This document shows positions 61,103 to 64,000 of a DNA stretch of 64,000 nt, piece by piece (position 1 is the stretch's first letter; every line of letters begins with the position of its first letter). Source of the stretch: Myoxocephalus aenaeus (Eukaryota > Chordata > Actinopteri > Perciformes > Cottidae); contig JBAMJR010000073.1 in assembly GCA_038501785.1 (NCBI GenBank), forward strand, positions 1,863,501-1,927,500, written 5' to 3'. The notes beneath the pieces are model-generated. The model had not been told where the DNA came from. It worked only from the letters and a program-made list of their open reading frames with translations, and did not search any database. The translations under genes were made by a program, and so were the position numbers.

Positions 61103-61354
61103 TTTGTCTTTATGGAGGATTATGATGTGGACATGGATGAGGAAGTGGAGGGCGAAGTATTCACGAGAAAGACCACAACAGGCCATTGGTGGGAGGACTG
61201 TGGAGATGATGGCAACTGTGACACACAACACCAGAGAGGAGGAAGAGGCTGCATGGTGAACAGCCACAGTTGGGCCGAGGAGCTCCAGGATATCTTTGCA
61301 CCACAGGCAGACGGCTGTTACAGTGGAGGGCGAACTAGACCGTCCAGCATCTCT
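61103..61354 (+). CDS. Unidentified coding exon, possibly a first coding exon
   Basis: A pyrimidine-rich acceptor (AG at 61101-61102) precedes an exon with ATG at 61112-61114 and a strong GTGAGT donor at 61355. From the ATG the frame encodes about 81 residues, beginning MEDYDVDMDEEVEGEV (acidic) and continuing GHWWEDCGDDGNC, HSWAEELQDIFAPQ and GGRTRPSSIS. The mixed, non-repetitive composition and good splice sites suggest a real exon ending in phase 0. I do not recognise the family. The next exon is not evident in the remaining 2.6 kb, so the gene would continue beyond the window. Confidence 0.45.
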
Positions 61355-61402
61355 GTGAGTGATTGTCATTCTCTCTTTCTATCTGAGACACACAAGCACT
61401 GA

Positions 61403-62420
61403 ATTACTCCCTCCATTTGTCCATTTGTTCTGACATATTCCACTGCATCCCCCAGTGATTCAACACAAATTTAGTTTTCTTAAAAAAAATTTAAAAAATA
61501 AAAATTTATAAAAAAAAGTGTTCATAACAACATTTGTAATCTGAGTCTATGAATATCTTGTTTCCAGACATACAGTATATGATTGTATTGTGTATGCTAT
61601 GCATTAGAGAAAGTAGTGGAGTAGGCGGACTGAGGCTATTTGGCCTCTGATCCTGACGAAGGATGAACGATGACTCAAAATGTTACGTTGTTTAATCAGC
61701 TGCTGCATTGTGACACAGCATTGTGGGAACTAACTATGTGTGCACGTGCATGCGTGTGTGTGTGTTTGTGTTTTCTCTTTTCGCACGTGTGGGCACATAC
61801 TCCCTTGTGATTCCTTGTCTCTCTTACGGCTCAGCACGCTTGAATCTGTGATGTGGAATGGGGCTGGAGGAGACTCCTTTAGGAGACAAAACAAATACGG
61901 ATAACGTGCAATTAGAAATTCATTGCTCATGCTTTGGGTCAACGAGCAGACGCCACATCAGTGCTGCTCAAAAGTGCTGACATTTATTAAAGGAGCTCTT
62001 ATCGATCAGCCTTTTTAATGGTTTTGTTTCCCAGTGTTGCGGTCTCATTTATCATGCTATGTTTAGCCTGGACTTTCAGCCCACCATATCGCAACCAATC
62101 ATGTGCCCTTATTTCTGTAATCTTTTTAGGCCTGTCTCCTCTTGTCAGGATACAGATTTCTAGCATTTTCGGTTAAAAGAAAGATGAAGAGGAGAAGCGA
62201 GGAGAAGGAAAGCAAGGGAAGAAGATGGAGGAACAGATAACATATCAAGAGAGCACGGCAGCACTGAGCAGCTCTGTCTCTCCCCTCCCTCTCCCTTCCA
62301 TTTCTCTCTCCTCCTCTGCCTTCCGTCTCTTCCTACTCGTTCCTCTCCTGCTCCCACATCCCCCCTCACTGCTCTCCTCCCTCCCCCCTCCCTCCCTCCC
62401 TCACTCTCCTGCTCGGAGCT
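61403..62420. other. Putative intron or intergenic sequence
   Basis: No coding exon recognised. 62270-62410 is a CT-rich tract (CTCCCTCC-type), which could be promoter-proximal to the candidate first exon at 62507. Confidence 0.45.
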
Positions 62421-62424
62421 GCAG

Positions 62425-62536
62425 TATATGAGAGGGTCTCCCGGGTCTAGCTTCACTGCAGTGTAGAGAAGGGCAGGGCGGCTGTTTCAGTACGATGCGC
62501 TGAAGGATGGTGCACCAGGAGAAACGCGTTTACCAG
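62425..62536 (+). promoter_or_regulatory. Candidate TATA promoter and short first coding exon
   Basis: A TATATGA (62425-62431) follows a long CT-rich tract. About 80 bp downstream an ATG (62507-62509) opens MVHQEKRVYQ, ending at a GTGTGTGG donor (62537). A ten-codon first exon is possible for an alternative transcript of the gene carrying the 61103-61354 exon, but neither the TSS nor the downstream exon can be shown. Confidence 0.3.
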
Positions 62537-62893
62537 GTGTGTGGATTTGTGTTTGTATGTGCTCGTGATTCTAGGGGCGTAGCATAATATTTACAGGTAA
62601 ACATGATAGGTATCCATCATGGGCAAGCTGCTGTATGAGTCAGACATAATGGATGAGTGTGATTGTGAGGTGATGTGGGTGTGTTCACAGGCAATCTTCA
62701 CCTGTGTTTCTCTGTGTTTTGACATGTCCTCAGTCCAATTTTAAATCATTTCATCTCTCATCTGATGGATATGTGTGTAAATCATACGACACGCTTTGTT
62801 CTATTCCTTCAATGAAATCATTCTTCATAATTTACAGTGACAATGAGGTGCTTTTCCTCGACCACATTCTCTCTTCTGGGAGGGTAAAATAGC

Positions 62894-63026
<133 letters not shown>

Positions 63027-63195
63027 CTAGACAGTCTGCCGTTAAGGAGGATATCTGAACCGGCTGTCTGAAGTAGACGAGCAAGAGAAAGAGCGTTGGG
63101 AGAGTGAAGGCGTTCAATTGTGACGTGTGCTATACATCGGTCTCATCTAATGATGCGTCACAAAAGAAGAGAGAGGGTGTTGGGCTGGTTTTTAG

Positions 63196-63197
<2 letters not shown>

Positions 63198-63260
<63 letters not shown>
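63198..63260. repeat. (AG)n microsatellite
   Basis: AG run of about 31 units with one GGG interruption near its end. Confidence 0.97.
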
Positions 63261-63262
<2 letters not shown>

Positions 63263-63274
63263 TGTCGACACATG

Positions 63275-63390
63275 TAAGATAAGATATAAGATTAGATATT
63301 CCTTTATTCGTCCCGCAGTAGGGACATTGCAGGATTACAGCAGCAGACTGGTAAAGTGTACACAAGAGACACATAGTAAAATAAGGTGTT
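63275..63390 (-). mobile_element. LINE 3'-tail fragment
   Basis: Reads GATAAGATATAAGATTAGAT, then TTCCTTTATTCGTCCCGCAG and GGACATTGCAGGATTACAGC. This is the reverse complement of the LINE 3' end seen at 42817 and 48338 (and at 38770-38846 on the + strand). Only the 3' end is present. Confidence 0.7.
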
Positions 63391-64000
63391 ATTCAATGTC
63401 AGTGTGTAACAGGAACACACACACACTCACACAGTATGCATGTTTGGGACATGTGGGCATTTGGCATAATCCCACAATATAAAACCACTTTCCTTATGGT
63501 GCCAAAACGGAAAATCATGTTATGCTGCAACATTTTGTTCAGTATTTACAGACAAAAACTGAGATACTTCAAGACTTTCGATTGGTGTACCAGAAACTCA
63601 CGCAGCTCAAATTACCTAAAACATTAAATGAGGGGCAGCTACATAGTGGAGGCTGAGATGCATTGAAAGTGATAAAACGATTCATGGTAGGATGTAAAGA
63701 GAAGAAGTAGAGGGAAAAGGGGGAGGAAGAAAAGGAGACACATATAAAATCAGCACAATGAAACTTCTAGAACATTTATGGTAAAAAAAAAACAAACGAG
63801 GAGGGGAGGAGAGAAAATGGCTGTGAAGAGAGATTAGCTGCATACAGGAAGTTGGCAAACAGAGCAGAATGATAGTATTTAATCATCAGTGCGAGGTGGA
63901 TGGCACAGCTGATTATTTTGAGAGGGATGTCTGTACCTGTTATCTAAGCTTATGATAGAGCAGAAGAGAAGGAACAGATTCTAATGAATGTGTTAGCTAA
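63391..64000. other. No gene found at window end
   Basis: AG-rich, non-coding in appearance. May be intron of a gene extending past the window. Confidence 0.4.

Overview
The window is vertebrate nuclear DNA, most likely from a ray-finned (teleost) fish. Genes are split by short GT-AG introns, there are many long (CA)n/(TG)n microsatellites, teleost-type LINE and hAT-like repeats are present, and the recognisable proteins (Patched, KIF2C/MCAK, selenoprotein T, a FAM194/ERICH6 protein) look fish-like. No bacterial-style operons, rRNA, tRNA or CRISPR were seen. All assignments come from reading splice sites and proteins by eye; no database was searched.

Layout. 1-5395 holds the 3' end of a patched gene on the + strand (probably ptch2): an intron, the last three coding exons and a long 3'UTR. 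5396-18580 is a gene-poor interval rich in microsatellites. 18594-25930 is a complete 21-exon kif2c gene, with a promoter segment carrying CCAAT, ETS, CHR and E2F-like motifs. 27981-32850 is a complete selenot gene with an in-frame UGA for selenocysteine and a 3'UTR SECIS hairpin. 33461-36277 on the - strand is an erich6-like (FAM194-domain) gene whose seven C-terminal exons join in one frame; one of its introns looks like a minor-spliceosome (U12) intron. In mammals PTCH2 and KIF2C are neighbours, and SELENOT and ERICH6 are neighbours on another chromosome, so the window joins two syntenic pairs.

38004-57245 is the most unusual part: a tandem array of four near-identical genes on the + strand. 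Each has four exons and encodes a signal peptide, a four-cysteine ZP-N-like module and a Pro/Met/His-rich repeat tail. Copies 1-3 share a 14-nt deletion that truncates the tail, while copy 4 keeps a long tail. The spacers carry a 5'-truncated LINE (in two of three spacers, with the third preserving the empty site) and a gypsy-like LTR/gag fragment that replaced about 540 bp. A degenerate fifth copy lies at about 59.45-59.9 kb.

57250-64000 contains a large fold-back element, the fifth-copy relic, an unidentified coding exon at about 61.1 kb, a candidate promoter and first exon at about 62.4-62.5 kb, and two very long simple repeats. The first four genes are unrelated in function (Hedgehog receptor, microtubule depolymerase, ER redox selenoprotein, uncharacterised FAM194 protein). 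The ZP-N-like array is a locally expanding secreted-protein family of unknown role; an egg-coat or other extracellular-matrix role is an inference from the ZP-N-like module only.
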